Assembly (NCBI GenBank): GCA_900314485.1
Contig: OMVL01000001.1
Span: 1 to 64,000, forward strand
Source of the DNA: an uncultured Eubacteriales bacterium
GTDB lineage: Bacteria > Bacillota > Clostridia > Oscillospirales > Oscillospiraceae
DNA: 64,000 nt
Direction of reading: 5' to 3'
In this document: in pieces, positions 9,098-17,936 of the stretch
Numbering within the stretch: the first letter of the stretch is position 1
How the letters are laid out: every line of letters begins with the position of its first letter
Notes under the pieces: model-generated
Told to the model about the DNA's origin: nothing
Seen by the model: the letters and a program-made list of their open reading frames with translations, nothing else
Database searches by the model: none
Position numbers and translations under genes: made by a program

Positions 9098-9952
9098 ATG
9101 GACATCCAATGGTATCCCGGACATATGACAAAGACCCGCCGCATGATTGTCGATCAGGTCAAAAATGTGGACATCGTAGTGGAGATTCTGGATGCCCGCA
9201 TCCCTATCTCCAGCCGTAACCCGGATGTGGACAGCATGGTGGGGGATAAGCCACGTCTCATCGTCCTCAACCGGGCGGATCAGGCCGACGAAAAGATGAC
9301 CCGCCGCTGGGCGGACTATTTCCGCTCCAAGGGATGGAGTGTCATGGTGACTGACTGCAAGTCCGGCTCCGGCGTCAATCAATTCTCAGCCACGGTGCGC
9401 TCCGCCCTCAAGGAGAAGATCGCCCGCTGGGAGGAGAAGGGGCTGGTCGGCCGCCCGGTCCGGGCCATGGTGATCGGCGTTCCCAACGTGGGCAAGTCCA
9501 CCTTTATCAATCAGGTGGCAAAGCGAAAATCCGCCAAAGCGGCCAACAAGCCCGGCGTCACCCGGGGCAAGCAGTGGATCACGGTGGACAGCGGTCTGGA
9601 GCTGCTGGACACCCCCGGCATCCTCTGGCCCAAATTTGAAGACCAGTCCGTTGGCCTGAATCTGGCCTATACCGGCGCCGTCAAGGATGCCATTATGGAC
9701 TTGGAGACGCTCAGCTCCCACCTGATGGGCCTTCTGGCGAGGCGCTACCCTGACGCCATCACCGCCCGGTACAAAATCTCCATTTCCCCGGAAATGGAGG
9801 ACTGGGAGATTCTGGAAGCTGCCGGACGAAAGCGGGGCTTTCTCATCTCCGGCGGCGAGGTGGACTTAGAGCGCATGGCCCGGGTGCTGCTGGAGGAATA
9901 CCGCTCCGGCAAGCTGGGCCGGTTTACGCTGGAGGTGCCGGAACAGTTATGA
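9098..9952 (+). CDS. rbgA: Ribosome biogenesis GTPase YlqF/RbgA
   Basis: A 284-residue circularly permuted GTPase needed for late assembly of the 50S subunit. The permutation is visible: the G4 motif NRAD is at residues 58-61, before the G1 loop GVPNVGKST at 127-135 and the G3 motif DTPG at 171-174. The N-terminus DIQWYPGHM is characteristic, and the C-terminal RNA-binding domain is present. AAAGGAG precedes the ATG. The last four bases overlap rnhB (ATGA), so the two are translationally coupled. Confidence 0.95.
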   Translation: MDIQWYPGHMTKTRRMIVDQVKNVDIVVEILDARIPISSRNPDVDSMVGDKPRLIVLNRADQADEKMTRRWADYFRSKGWSVMVTDCKSGSGVNQFSATVRSALKEKIARWEEKGLVGRPVRAMVIGVPNVGKSTFINQVAKRKSAKAANKPGVTRGKQWITVDSGLELLDTPGILWPKFEDQSVGLNLAYTGAVKDAIMDLETLSSHLMGLLARRYPDAITARYKISISPEMEDWEILEAAGRKRGFLISGGEVDLERMARVLLEEYRSGKLGRFTLEVPEQL

Positions 9953-10575
9953 AACAGAACGAAACAGACCTCTGGGCAGAGGAGCACCGCATCTTTGCCC
10001 AGCGGGGTGACATTCTGATCTGCGGGGTAGACGAGGCGGGCGCAGGACCTCTGGCGGGACCTGTCTACGCTGCCGCCGTTATTCTGCCGAGAGACCTGAC
10101 GCTGCCCTATCTGGATGACTCCAAAAAGCTGACGGAGCACCGGCGGGAGCTGCTCTTTCCCCAGATCAAAGAGCTGGCCGTTGCGTGGTCTGTTGCCACC
10201 GCCGGCGCAGAGGAGATCGACGAGATCAACATTTTAAATGCCCGTATGCTGGCCATGGAGCGGGCCGTTTCGCAGCTTGATCCAAAGGCTGACTTTGCCC
10301 TCATTGACGGCAACTGCAACCGGGGCATTACCTGTCCCAACGAGACGCTGGTGAAGGGGGACGGCCGCTCGGCCTCCATTGCGGCGGCCTCCATTCTGGC
10401 AAAGGTCAGCCGGGACCGCTATATGCTGAAACTGGCAGAGCAGTACCCCGAATACCAGTTTGAAAAGCACAAGGGCTATGGCACCAAACTCCATTATGAA
10501 ATGCTGGAGCAGTACGGCCCCAGCCCGGTGCACCGAAAGACCTTTTTGAAGAAGTTTTATGAGAAGCGACGTTGA
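9949..10575 (+). CDS. rnhB: Ribonuclease HII
   Basis: A 208-residue endonuclease that cuts the RNA strand of RNA-DNA hybrids and removes single ribonucleotides from DNA. The first catalytic block is GVDEAG with Asp28 and Glu29, followed by the conserved SKKL region and the KGYGT motif late in the protein. Its length is standard. It overlaps rbgA by four bases and the next gene by 17 bases, so it sits in a tight operon rbgA-rnhB-yraN. Confidence 0.95.
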   Translation: MKQNETDLWAEEHRIFAQRGDILICGVDEAGAGPLAGPVYAAAVILPRDLTLPYLDDSKKLTEHRRELLFPQIKELAVAWSVATAGAEEIDEINILNARMLAMERAVSQLDPKADFALIDGNCNRGITCPNETLVKGDGRSASIAAASILAKVSRDRYMLKLAEQYPEYQFEKHKGYGTKLHYEMLEQYGPSPVHRKTFLKKFYEKRR

Positions 10576-10933
10576 TAAACGCCTGGGCGCATGGGGCGAA
10601 GCGCTGACGGCGAATTGGCTCTATATCCATGGATATGCCGTTCTCGATCACCATGTATGCTATCGGGAGGGTGAGATTGACCTGATTGCCCAAGAAGGGG
10701 AGACCCTTGCCGTGGTGGAGGTCAAGCTCCGCACCGGCGATTTTGCCGCCGGAAGTGAGGCGGTGACGAAGCGCAAGCAGGAGCGTGTCCGTAAGGCGCT
10801 GGGGCGGTATCTCTCGGAGCACCCGGAATTTGACCAGTTTTATATCCGCTACGACGTCTGCCAGATCACGGCGCCGCAGGGGATGGAGACGGAGCGTCCG
10901 GCGGTGGATTATTTTGAAAACGCATTTTATTGA
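10559..10933 (+). CDS. YraN/UPF0102 family nuclease-fold protein
   Basis: A 124-residue protein of the YraN family, which has a restriction-endonuclease-like core. The nuclease-type residues are seen in GEIDLIA and VEVKLR (the E-I-D and E-V-K pattern). The biological role is not established; the family often sits beside rnhB, as here, which hints at DNA or RNA repair or uptake. It begins inside the 3' end of rnhB. Confidence 0.85.
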   Translation: MRSDVDKRLGAWGEALTANWLYIHGYAVLDHHVCYREGEIDLIAQEGETLAVVEVKLRTGDFAAGSEAVTKRKQERVRKALGRYLSEHPEFDQFYIRYDVCQITAPQGMETERPAVDYFENAFY

Positions 10934-10982
10934 TGTAATGCCGGAAGCAGAAATATTTGTCTATTTACACGGAGAGCAACCA

Positions 10983-11186
10983 ATGTACACAAACAGCCGT
11001 GAAGAAGAAGTCAAACTCTTGAAAAGACTGTGGAACAGACAGCCGACGACCTGCCCCAAATGCGGTCGGGCACAACTTGTATATCTGCACCGTAAGGCAA
11101 AGAAAAGCGACTGTGACTGGAAGTGTCCTGACTGTGGAGAGATCTATCGAACCATCAACATGCTGAAAGACCTTCCAAACAGTTAA
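10983..11186 (+). CDS. Small zinc-ribbon protein, function unknown
   Basis: A 67-residue protein with two CxxC knuckles (CPKCG and CPDCG) about 24 residues apart, enough for one zinc-ribbon site. The N-terminus is basic and helical, with no membrane segment. The ATG at 10983 has GGAGAG six bases upstream; an in-frame ATG at 10938 lacks a ribosome site. It lies 49 bases after yraN and may belong to that operon. No specific family is recognised. Confidence 0.65.
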   Translation: MYTNSREEEVKLLKRLWNRQPTTCPKCGRAQLVYLHRKAKKSDCDWKCPDCGEIYRTINMLKDLPNS

Positions 11187-11231
11187 CGCTACGGGAAAAT
11201 TGCTTATGATAGACGGAAAGGAGCAACCCCC

Positions 11232-12188
11232 ATGGCATCGAAACAAATTCCGTTGTTTGACGCACACTGCGACACCCTGAGCCGGCTGACCCTCCACCCG
11301 GACGAAAAACTGTTCGAGGCCCACGGTCAGTGGAATCTGGCCCTTTCCGCCCGCTGTAAGCCCCAGGCCCAGTTCTTTGCCGTCTATTGGGACAGCAAGA
11401 TGCCGCTGGCCAAATACTTTGCCAAACGGCAGCGCAAGACCTTCCTGCGTAACTGCAGTATGGCCGGGGACAAGGTCGCCCTCTGCCGCACGGCGGACGA
11501 GGCGAGGGAGGCGGCATCTCAGCGCAGACTGGCGGCCTTCCTCTCACTGGAGGGGGCAGAGCTGATCGGCTGCTCAGAGCGGGAGCTGGAAAAGTGGCAC
11601 AAGAAGGGGCTGCGCATGGTCAATCTGACCTGGAACCACGCAAACGGACTCTCCGGCAGCTGCGCAGAGCAGCCGGAACAGGGGCTGACCGAAAAGGGAA
11701 GGGCCTTTGTCCGGAAATGTCAGGAACTGGGCGTCATTGTGGATGTCTCCCACCTGTCCGACGCCGGTTTTTGGGATGTGGCGGAGCTCTATACTCAGGC
11801 AAAAAAGCCCTTTATTGCCAGCCATTCCAACAGCCGCGCCGTATTTCATCATCCCAGAAACTTGACCGATGAGCAGTTTCATGCCATAATGAAGTGTCAT
11901 GGTGCGGTGGGACTGAATGCCTATGCCCGTTTTCTGGGAGAGGGGCAGGTCACCACCCAGACACTGATCGCCCATTTGGAGCACTTTCTCTCTCTGGGGG
12001 GCGAGCGCACCGTGGCATTGGGCGGCGACTGGGACGGCTGCGGGGAACTCCCTGTGGGCTATACCGGCGTGTGGAGCTGGGCGAATCTCTATGAGACGCT
12101 GCTCCGGCTCAATTATAAAGAAAGTCTGGTCAAAGACCTGTTTTACAACAATCTCATGAGGACGGTGAGCCGCATATGTACTATGTAA
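11232..12188 (+). CDS. Membrane dipeptidase family M19 (renal-dipeptidase-like)
   Basis: A 318-residue zinc peptidase of family M19, which cleaves dipeptides, often with a D-residue at the second position. The metal ligands are visible: the HCD of DAHCDTL, the Glu of SLEGAE, the His of SHSNSR and the Asp of GGDWDG. There is no signal peptide, so it acts in the cytoplasm. GAAAGGAG precedes the ATG. The gene overlaps thrC by 13 bases, so both are read from one message although no common pathway is evident. Confidence 0.88.
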   Translation: MASKQIPLFDAHCDTLSRLTLHPDEKLFEAHGQWNLALSARCKPQAQFFAVYWDSKMPLAKYFAKRQRKTFLRNCSMAGDKVALCRTADEAREAASQRRLAAFLSLEGAELIGCSERELEKWHKKGLRMVNLTWNHANGLSGSCAEQPEQGLTEKGRAFVRKCQELGVIVDVSHLSDAGFWDVAELYTQAKKPFIASHSNSRAVFHHPRNLTDEQFHAIMKCHGAVGLNAYARFLGEGQVTTQTLIAHLEHFLSLGGERTVALGGDWDGCGELPVGYTGVWSWANLYETLLRLNYKESLVKDLFYNNLMRTVSRICTM

Positions 12189-13663
12189 GCACGCGAAATA
12201 AGATGTTGGAGTTCACTCCCGCTCAGGCCATCTCTCAGGGCCTCAGCCGGGAGGGCGGACTGTTTTTGCCCGCATCTCTGCCCAAGCTGCCCGGCCATGC
12301 GCTGGAAAATCTGAAGGACATGTCCTATCAGCAGCGGGCGGTCTACATTATGGGGATGTACCTCACCCATTTCACCACCGCCGAACTGACCGCCTATGCC
12401 GCCAAGGCATACGGCCCGGAAAAGTTCGATGCCAAGGAGGTCGTCCCCGTCCGCAAGGTGGATGAAAACACCTACTGTCTTGAACTGTGGCACGGCCCCA
12501 CCTGCGCATTCAAGGACCTGGCGCTCCAGATGCTGCCCCATCTGCTCACCGCCTCCATGCGCAAGACCTACGACAATCGGACCGTCTGCATCCTTGTGGC
12601 CACATCCGGCGACACCGGCAAGGCCGCCATGGAGGGTTTCCGGGACGTGGATCAGACCAAGATCCTGGTGTTCTATCCCAAAGACGGCGTCTCTGAGGTC
12701 CAGGCCCTTCAGATGAAGACTCAGGAGGGTGATAACGTAGGTGTCTGCTCCGTGGTGGGCAACTTTGACGATGCCCAGACCGGCGTCAAGACCCTGTTCT
12801 CCGACGAGGAGCTGCGGGAGGATCTGAACGAGGAGAATACCTTCCTGTCCTCCGCCAACTCCATCAACTGGGGCCGTGTCCTGCCCCAGATCGTCTATTA
12901 CGTCTCCGCCTACTGCGACCTGCTGAAAGCGGGCAGCATCCAGCAGGGAGATCCCATCAACATCTGCGTTCCCACCGGCAACTTCGGCAACATTCTGGCC
13001 GCCTACTATGCCCGGGAGATGGGTGTGCCCATCGGCAAGCTGATCTGCGCCTCCAACAGCAACAACGTGCTGACCGACTTCCTCAAAACCGGCACCTACG
13101 ACCGGAACCGTCCCTTCTATAATACTGTCTCTCCCTCCATGGACATCCTCATCTCCAGCAATCTGGAGCGCCTGCTCTACTCCCTGTCCGAGGGCGACGA
13201 CGCTAAGGTGGCAGGCTACATGGCCGAGCTGAACGAGAAGGGCACCTACACCATTGACGATAAGATGATGGAAAAGCTTCAAAAGGTCTTTGCCGCCGGC
13301 TGTACTTCTGAGGAGGAGACCAAGGCCACCATCGGCAAGCTCTGGAAGGAGCATCAATACCTCATTGACACCCATACTGCCGTTGCCTTCCACGTGCTGG
13401 AGCAGTACCGTGCCGAGACCGGGGACCAGACCCCCGCTGTAGTGGCTTCCACTGCCAGCCCCTTTAAGTTCTGCGATGCTGTTTTGCAGGCCATCGGCGT
13501 GGAGGACCGGGCGGAAGGCCCCGCTCTGCTGGATCAGCTCGCCGAGGTCACCGGCGTCCCCACCCCCCGTCCACTGGCTGGTCTCCGGGATAAGGAGGTC
13601 CGCTTTGACGGCTGGGTGAACAAGGAGCAGATGAAAGCCGTCGTTAAGGGCTTTGCCAAGTAA
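12176..13663 (+). CDS. thrC: Threonine synthase
   Basis: A 495-residue PLP enzyme that converts O-phospho-L-homoserine to threonine. It shows the typical start YYVSTRNKM, the PLP-lysine region GPTCAFKDLALQ, the phosphate loop TSGDTGKAA and the substrate region PTGNFGN. It belongs to the long (E. coli/yeast type) ThrC subgroup. It overlaps the dipeptidase upstream and touches the phosphoesterase downstream by one base (TAATG), so the three form an operon. No other threonine gene is in the window. Confidence 0.95.
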   Translation: MYYVSTRNKMLEFTPAQAISQGLSREGGLFLPASLPKLPGHALENLKDMSYQQRAVYIMGMYLTHFTTAELTAYAAKAYGPEKFDAKEVVPVRKVDENTYCLELWHGPTCAFKDLALQMLPHLLTASMRKTYDNRTVCILVATSGDTGKAAMEGFRDVDQTKILVFYPKDGVSEVQALQMKTQEGDNVGVCSVVGNFDDAQTGVKTLFSDEELREDLNEENTFLSSANSINWGRVLPQIVYYVSAYCDLLKAGSIQQGDPINICVPTGNFGNILAAYYAREMGVPIGKLICASNSNNVLTDFLKTGTYDRNRPFYNTVSPSMDILISSNLERLLYSLSEGDDAKVAGYMAELNEKGTYTIDDKMMEKLQKVFAAGCTSEEETKATIGKLWKEHQYLIDTHTAVAFHVLEQYRAETGDQTPAVVASTASPFKFCDAVLQAIGVEDRAEGPALLDQLAEVTGVPTPRPLAGLRDKEVRFDGWVNKEQMKAVVKGFAK

Positions 13664-14355
13664 TGGCCCTCTATGCCATCGGTGATCCCCATCTGTCCTT
13701 CCAGGCCAATAAGCCCATGGACGTCTTCGGTGAGGTGTGGAAGGATCACCCCATCAAGCTGAAACAGGGCTTTGAGCGGCAGGTGTCCCCCGACGATACC
13801 GTTTTACTCTGCGGCGATTTGAGCTGGGGCATGCGTTTGGAAGACTGCCGGGAGGACTTTCGCTTTCTCAACGAGCTTCCCGGAAAGGACAAGCTCATCG
13901 TCAAGGGTAACCACGACTACTGGTGGACCACAAACAATAAGATGGAGACCTTTTTTCGGGAGGAGGGCCTGAACACCTTCCGCCTGCTTCACAACAACTG
14001 CTGGCTTTACGGAGATGTGGCCCTCTGCGGCACCCGAGGCTGGTTTTACGAGCTGGAACAGGCCGGACACAATGAGAAGATGCTGAATCGGGAGTGTATG
14101 CGCCTTGAGGCATCGCTCAAGGCGGCAGGGGAGCGGGAGAAGATCGTCTTTCTCCACTATCCTCCGGTCTATCGGGGCTATCGCTGTGAGCCCATCCTGA
14201 AACTCTTCAACCGCTACGGCATCAAACGGTGCTGTTATGCCCATCTCCACGGGGCCAGCCGCGCTTTGGCCATCGAGGGAATGTGCTCCGGCGTGGAGTA
14301 CAGTCTGATCTCAGCGGATCACTTGGGCTTTGCACCGAAAAAGATTTTGGATTGA
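13663..14355 (+). CDS. Metallophosphoesterase
   Basis: A 230-residue calcineurin-like phosphoesterase. The metal-binding blocks are visible: GDPHLSF (an odd GDPH in place of the usual DxH), LLCGDLSWG, KGNHDYWW and the C-terminal CYAHLHG (GHxH-like). The family includes a Firmicutes group of unknown substrate; phosphodiesters or nucleotides are likely. It starts on the last base of the thrC stop codon. Confidence 0.85.
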   Translation: MALYAIGDPHLSFQANKPMDVFGEVWKDHPIKLKQGFERQVSPDDTVLLCGDLSWGMRLEDCREDFRFLNELPGKDKLIVKGNHDYWWTTNNKMETFFREEGLNTFRLLHNNCWLYGDVALCGTRGWFYELEQAGHNEKMLNRECMRLEASLKAAGEREKIVFLHYPPVYRGYRCEPILKLFNRYGIKRCCYAHLHGASRALAIEGMCSGVEYSLISADHLGFAPKKILD

Positions 14356-14399
14356 CACAGTTTTTTTACAAAAAAACAGTAGAAATCCACTGACAAGTC

Positions 14400-14408
14400 T
14401 GGTACAAT
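14400..14408 (+). promoter_or_regulatory. Extended -10 promoter of tig
   Basis: TGGTACAAT (14400-14408) fits an extended -10; the -35 region is weak. It gives a leader of about 50 bases ending in the AGGAGG of tig. Confidence 0.45.
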
Positions 14409-14467
14409 AACAGACTGATGATTTATCATAAGACAGGGCGTACAGCCCTTCGAGGAGGAGTATCCCC

Positions 14468-15769
14468 ATGAACGTCAAGAACGTAGAGAAAAAAGAAAAC
14501 AACACTGCCGACCTGACCGTAGAGATCACCGGCGCTGAGTTTGACGGCGCTATCAACAAGGTCTACAGCAAGGTCAAGAACCAGATCGCGCTGCCCGGCT
14601 TCCGCAAGGGCAAGGCTCCCCGTAAGCTGGTGGAGAAGATGTACGGCGAAGGCGTGTTCTACGAAGATGCCCTGGAGGAGCTGTACCCCTCCATTATGGA
14701 AGAGATCACCAAGGACGAGAGCCTGGAGATCGTGGGCTATCCCAAGACCAACGTGACCAGCATGAGTGCCGACGGCGTGGAACTGGTCATCACCGTGGGC
14801 CTGATGCCTGTTGCCAAGCTGGGCCAGTATAAGGAGATCCCTGCTCCCAAGGCCGAGGTCTCTGTCGCCGACGAGGAAGTGGAGACTGCCCTCAAGCCCT
14901 ACATCACCCGTGCCACCACCCAGGTGTCCGTGGACCGTCCCGTCCAGAGCGGCGATACCGCTGTCATTGACTTTGAGGGCTTTGTGGACGGCGTCGCCTT
15001 CGAGGGCGGCAAGGGTGAGAATTACGACCTGAAGATCGGCTCCGGCTCCTTCATCCCCGGCTTCGAGGATCAGCTGGTGGGCGTTTCTGCCGGCGAGAGC
15101 AAGGACGTTGTGGTTACCTTCCCCGAGGATTATCACGCTGACAACCTGGCCGGCAAGGAGGCTGTCTTTCAGTGCACTGTCCACGAGGTCAAGGAGGAGC
15201 AGATTCCCGAGCTGGACGACGAGTTTGCCAAGGACGTCTCCGAGTTCGAGACACTGGACGAGCTGAAGGCTGACCTCCGCGCCAAGGCGCTGGAGCGCAA
15301 GGAGAAGGACGCTCAGGCCGCTTTCGAGCAGTCCGTCATGGCCGCTGTCATCGACAATGCCGAGATGGAGATCCCCGAGACCATGGTGGAGTATGAAACC
15401 GACAAGATGATGGAGAACTACGAGGCCCGTCTCCAGGGCTCCGGCATCAGCTTCGATCAGTACCTGAACATGATGGGCACCAACCGTGCCGAGTTCCGGG
15501 TCAGCACCAAGGCCGCCGCTCTGCAGCAGATCCAGTCCGAGCTGGTGCTGAAGGCTGTCGTTGAGGCTGAGGGCATCGAGGCCGCCGAGGACGAGATTGC
15601 CGCCCATGTCAAGGAGCTGGCTGAGCAGTACGGCATCGAGGAGGATAAGGTCAAGGAAGCCATCTCTGAGGACGCTCTTGCACGGGATGTCAAGCTGCAG
15701 AAGGCATCCAAGTTCCTCTTTGACAACGCTGTCGCCACCGCCGTCGAGGAGAAGGCTGACGAGGAGTAA
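14468..15769 (+). CDS. tig: Trigger factor
   Basis: A 433-residue ribosome-bound chaperone and peptidyl-prolyl isomerase. The N-terminal ribosome-binding domain has the signature region GFRKGKAP, the middle FKBP-like domain begins near SGDTAVIDFEG, and the helical C-terminal arms follow. Length is standard. CGAGGAGG stands before the ATG. It opens the tig-clpP-clpX-lon-engB block, a conserved Firmicutes order of protein folding and turnover genes. Confidence 0.97.
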   Translation: MNVKNVEKKENNTADLTVEITGAEFDGAINKVYSKVKNQIALPGFRKGKAPRKLVEKMYGEGVFYEDALEELYPSIMEEITKDESLEIVGYPKTNVTSMSADGVELVITVGLMPVAKLGQYKEIPAPKAEVSVADEEVETALKPYITRATTQVSVDRPVQSGDTAVIDFEGFVDGVAFEGGKGENYDLKIGSGSFIPGFEDQLVGVSAGESKDVVVTFPEDYHADNLAGKEAVFQCTVHEVKEEQIPELDDEFAKDVSEFETLDELKADLRAKALERKEKDAQAAFEQSVMAAVIDNAEMEIPETMVEYETDKMMENYEARLQGSGISFDQYLNMMGTNRAEFRVSTKAAALQQIQSELVLKAVVEAEGIEAAEDEIAAHVKELAEQYGIEEDKVKEAISEDALARDVKLQKASKFLFDNAVATAVEEKADEE

Positions 15770-15810
15770 GACGCTTCCATCCCTTGCTGTAACATGAAAA
15801 TTCAGGTATA

Positions 15811-15830
15811 ACCCCGGCTCCGGCCGGGGT
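15811..15830 (+). other. Intergenic hairpin between tig and clpP
   Basis: A 7-bp GC stem ACCCCGG/CCGGGGT with loop CTCCGG. There is no U-run, so it is more likely a message-stabilising or processing hairpin than an intrinsic terminator. Confidence 0.45.
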
Positions 15831-15878
15831 ATCCTGTAATAGCACATTTTCCCACAACGTATAGTAAGGAGTAGCATT

Positions 15879-16460
15879 ATGAGTTTAGTTCCCTATGTAG
15901 TAGAGCAGACCAGCCGCGGCGAGCGGAGCTATGACATCTTTTCCCGCCTGCTGAACGACCGCATCATTTTCCTCTCCGAGGAAGTGAATGATACGACCGC
16001 CTCTCTGGTGGTGGCCCAGCTGCTGTATCTGGAGGCCCAGGACCCGGACAAGGACATTCAGTTCTACATTAACAGCCCCGGCGGCAGCGTCACTGCCGGC
16101 ATGGCTATCTACGACACTATGCAGTATATCAAGTGCGACGTGTCTACCATCTGCATCGGCATGGCCGCCAGCATGGGCGCCTTCCTGCTCTCCAGCGGCA
16201 CCAAGGGCAAGCGCATCGCCCTTCCCAACGCGGAGATTATGATCCATCAGCCCTCCGCCGGCACCAAGGGCAAGGTCACCGATATGGAGATCGACGTAGA
16301 GCACTTCCTGCGCATCAAGCAGCACTTGAATGAGATCCTGTCCGAGAACACCGGGAAGAGCGTAGAGCAGGTGAAGGCGGACTCTGAACGGGATCACTGG
16401 CTGACGGCTGAAGAGGCCAAGGAGTACGGCCTGATCGACCACATCTACCGCAACCGCTGA
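15879..16460 (+). CDS. clpP: ATP-dependent Clp protease proteolytic subunit
   Basis: A 193-residue serine peptidase that forms the double-ring chamber of the Clp protease. The catalytic triad is present: Ser98 in GMAASMGAF, His123 in MIHQPSAG and Asp172 in ERDHWLTA. The N-terminal loops ([19 protein letters not shown]) that gate the pore are typical. AAGGAG precedes the ATG. It is followed after 55 bases by its partner clpX, and another partner (ClpE-like) is at 30086. Confidence 0.97.
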   Translation: MSLVPYVVEQTSRGERSYDIFSRLLNDRIIFLSEEVNDTTASLVVAQLLYLEAQDPDKDIQFYINSPGGSVTAGMAIYDTMQYIKCDVSTICIGMAASMGAFLLSSGTKGKRIALPNAEIMIHQPSAGTKGKVTDMEIDVEHFLRIKQHLNEILSENTGKSVEQVKADSERDHWLTAEEAKEYGLIDHIYRNR

Positions 16461-16515
16461 GGGCACAGATCTGTGCAGTTAACAGCATCCATTCAGAAAC
16501 AGTGAGGAACGTATT

Positions 16516-17850
16516 ATGGCAAAAAATGAGGATAGAAGAACGGTTCACTGTTCCTTCTGCGGCAAGAGCCAGGACAAGGTGGACCGCATCATTGCCGGCC
16601 CCAACGTCTATATCTGCAATGAGTGCATCCAGCTCTGTAACGACATCCTGGACGACTCCGATGAGCTGTACGAGGAGGGCCTTGGCGGCGATCTGACGGC
16701 TGAGATCCCCGATGTCATTCCCACTCCCGTGGAGATCCGGGAGATCCTGGACCGGTATATCATCGGTCAGGAGCAGGCGAAGGTTGCTCTCTCCGTGGCA
16801 GTTTACAACCACTATAAGCGCATCTATTTCGGCGGCGGCGACGATGTGGAGCTGCAAAAATCCAACATCCTGCTCCTCGGCCCCACCGGCTGCGGAAAGA
16901 CCCTCTTTGCCCAGACGCTGGCCCGCATCCTGAAGGTCCCCTTTGCCATTGCCGACGCCACCACTCTGACCGAGGCCGGCTATGTGGGCGACGATGTGGA
17001 GAACATTTTGCTCCGTCTTGTACAGGCGGCAGACTACGACATTGAGCTTGCCCAGCGGGGCATCATCTATATCGACGAGATGGATAAGATCGCCCGCAAG
17101 AGCGAGAATACCTCTATCACCCGCGATGTCTCCGGCGAGGGCGTGCAGCAGGCACTGCTGAAAATTCTGGAGGGCACAGTGGCCAATGTGCCTCCCCAGG
17201 GCGGCCGGAAGCATCCCCATCAGGAGTTTATCAAGGTGGATACCACCAACATTCTCTTCATCTGCGGCGGAGCCTTTGACGGTATCGAGAAGATTATCGA
17301 AAACCGGAAAGACAAGCGGGGCATAGGCTTCGGCGGCAGTGTCCAGACCAAGCAGGAGCGGGAGGAGCGGAACGTCATCGCTGAGGTCCAGCCTCACGAC
17401 CTGCTGAAGTTCGGCATCATCCCCGAGCTGATCGGCCGTCTGCCTGTCATCACTACTCTGAATCCTCTGAATCGGGATCAGCTGGTGCAGATCCTGACCG
17501 AGCCCAAAAACGCTCTGGTCAAGCAGTATCAGAAGCTGCTGGAGTACGACCAGGTGGAGCTGGAATTCCGGCCGGAGGCACTGAAAGCCGCCGCCGATCT
17601 GGCTCTGGAGCGGGGCATCGGCGCCCGTGGCCTCCGTGCCGTTCTGGAAGAGTCCATGACTGAGCTGATGTACGAGATCCCCTCTGACCCTGCTATCACC
17701 AAGGTGACCATCACCGAGGAGAGCGTCAAGGGCGAGGGCAAGCCCGTTCTGGAGCGGGATGAGGAGCGCCTAAAGCGTCCCCACGCCCGGCTGGGTGCCA
17801 AGACGGTTCAGGAGATGCAGCGCCGCAAGTACAGGGGAGATGCCTCCTGA
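16516..17850 (+). CDS. clpX: ATP-dependent Clp protease ATP-binding subunit ClpX
   Basis: A 444-residue AAA+ unfoldase that feeds proteins to ClpP. The N-terminal zinc-binding domain uses Cys12, Cys15, Cys34 and Cys37; Walker A GPTGCGKT is at 122-129, Walker B is [10 protein letters not shown], and the ClpP-docking IGF loop is in [10 protein letters not shown] short perfect palindrome GCACAGATCTGTGC lies in the gap after clpP. GAGGAA precedes the ATG. Confidence 0.97.
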   Translation: MAKNEDRRTVHCSFCGKSQDKVDRIIAGPNVYICNECIQLCNDILDDSDELYEEGLGGDLTAEIPDVIPTPVEIREILDRYIIGQEQAKVALSVAVYNHYKRIYFGGGDDVELQKSNILLLGPTGCGKTLFAQTLARILKVPFAIADATTLTEAGYVGDDVENILLRLVQAADYDIELAQRGIIYIDEMDKIARKSENTSITRDVSGEGVQQALLKILEGTVANVPPQGGRKHPHQEFIKVDTTNILFICGGAFDGIEKIIENRKDKRGIGFGGSVQTKQEREERNVIAEVQPHDLLKFGIIPELIGRLPVITTLNPLNRDQLVQILTEPKNALVKQYQKLLEYDQVELEFRPEALKAAADLALERGIGARGLRAVLEESMTELMYEIPSDPAITKVTITEESVKGEGKPVLERDEERLKRPHARLGAKTVQEMQRRKYRGDAS

Positions 17851-17864
17851 TCCAATCGCATACG

Positions 17865-17915
17865 AAACTGATCTGGCCGCAAGACCGTCCCTTTGACGGC
17901 CTTACGGTCAGTTTT
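17865..17915 (+). promoter_or_regulatory. Structured leader before lon (possible attenuator)
   Basis: AAACTGA (17865-17871) pairs with TCAGTTT (17908-17914), enclosing GACCG/CGGTC and CCGTC/GACGG alternatives, and TTTT closes the element. It lies between the clpX stop and the lon ribosome site, so it could end clpX transcripts partially or tune lon. Confidence 0.45.
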
Positions 17916-17936
17916 CCTCTATGGAGGTGAAATCAT

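Noticed and set aside
14418..14471. A 17-codon frame upstream of tig ending in an ATGA overlap with its start
   Set aside because: No ribosome site and almost leaderless; the overlap is most likely coincidence.
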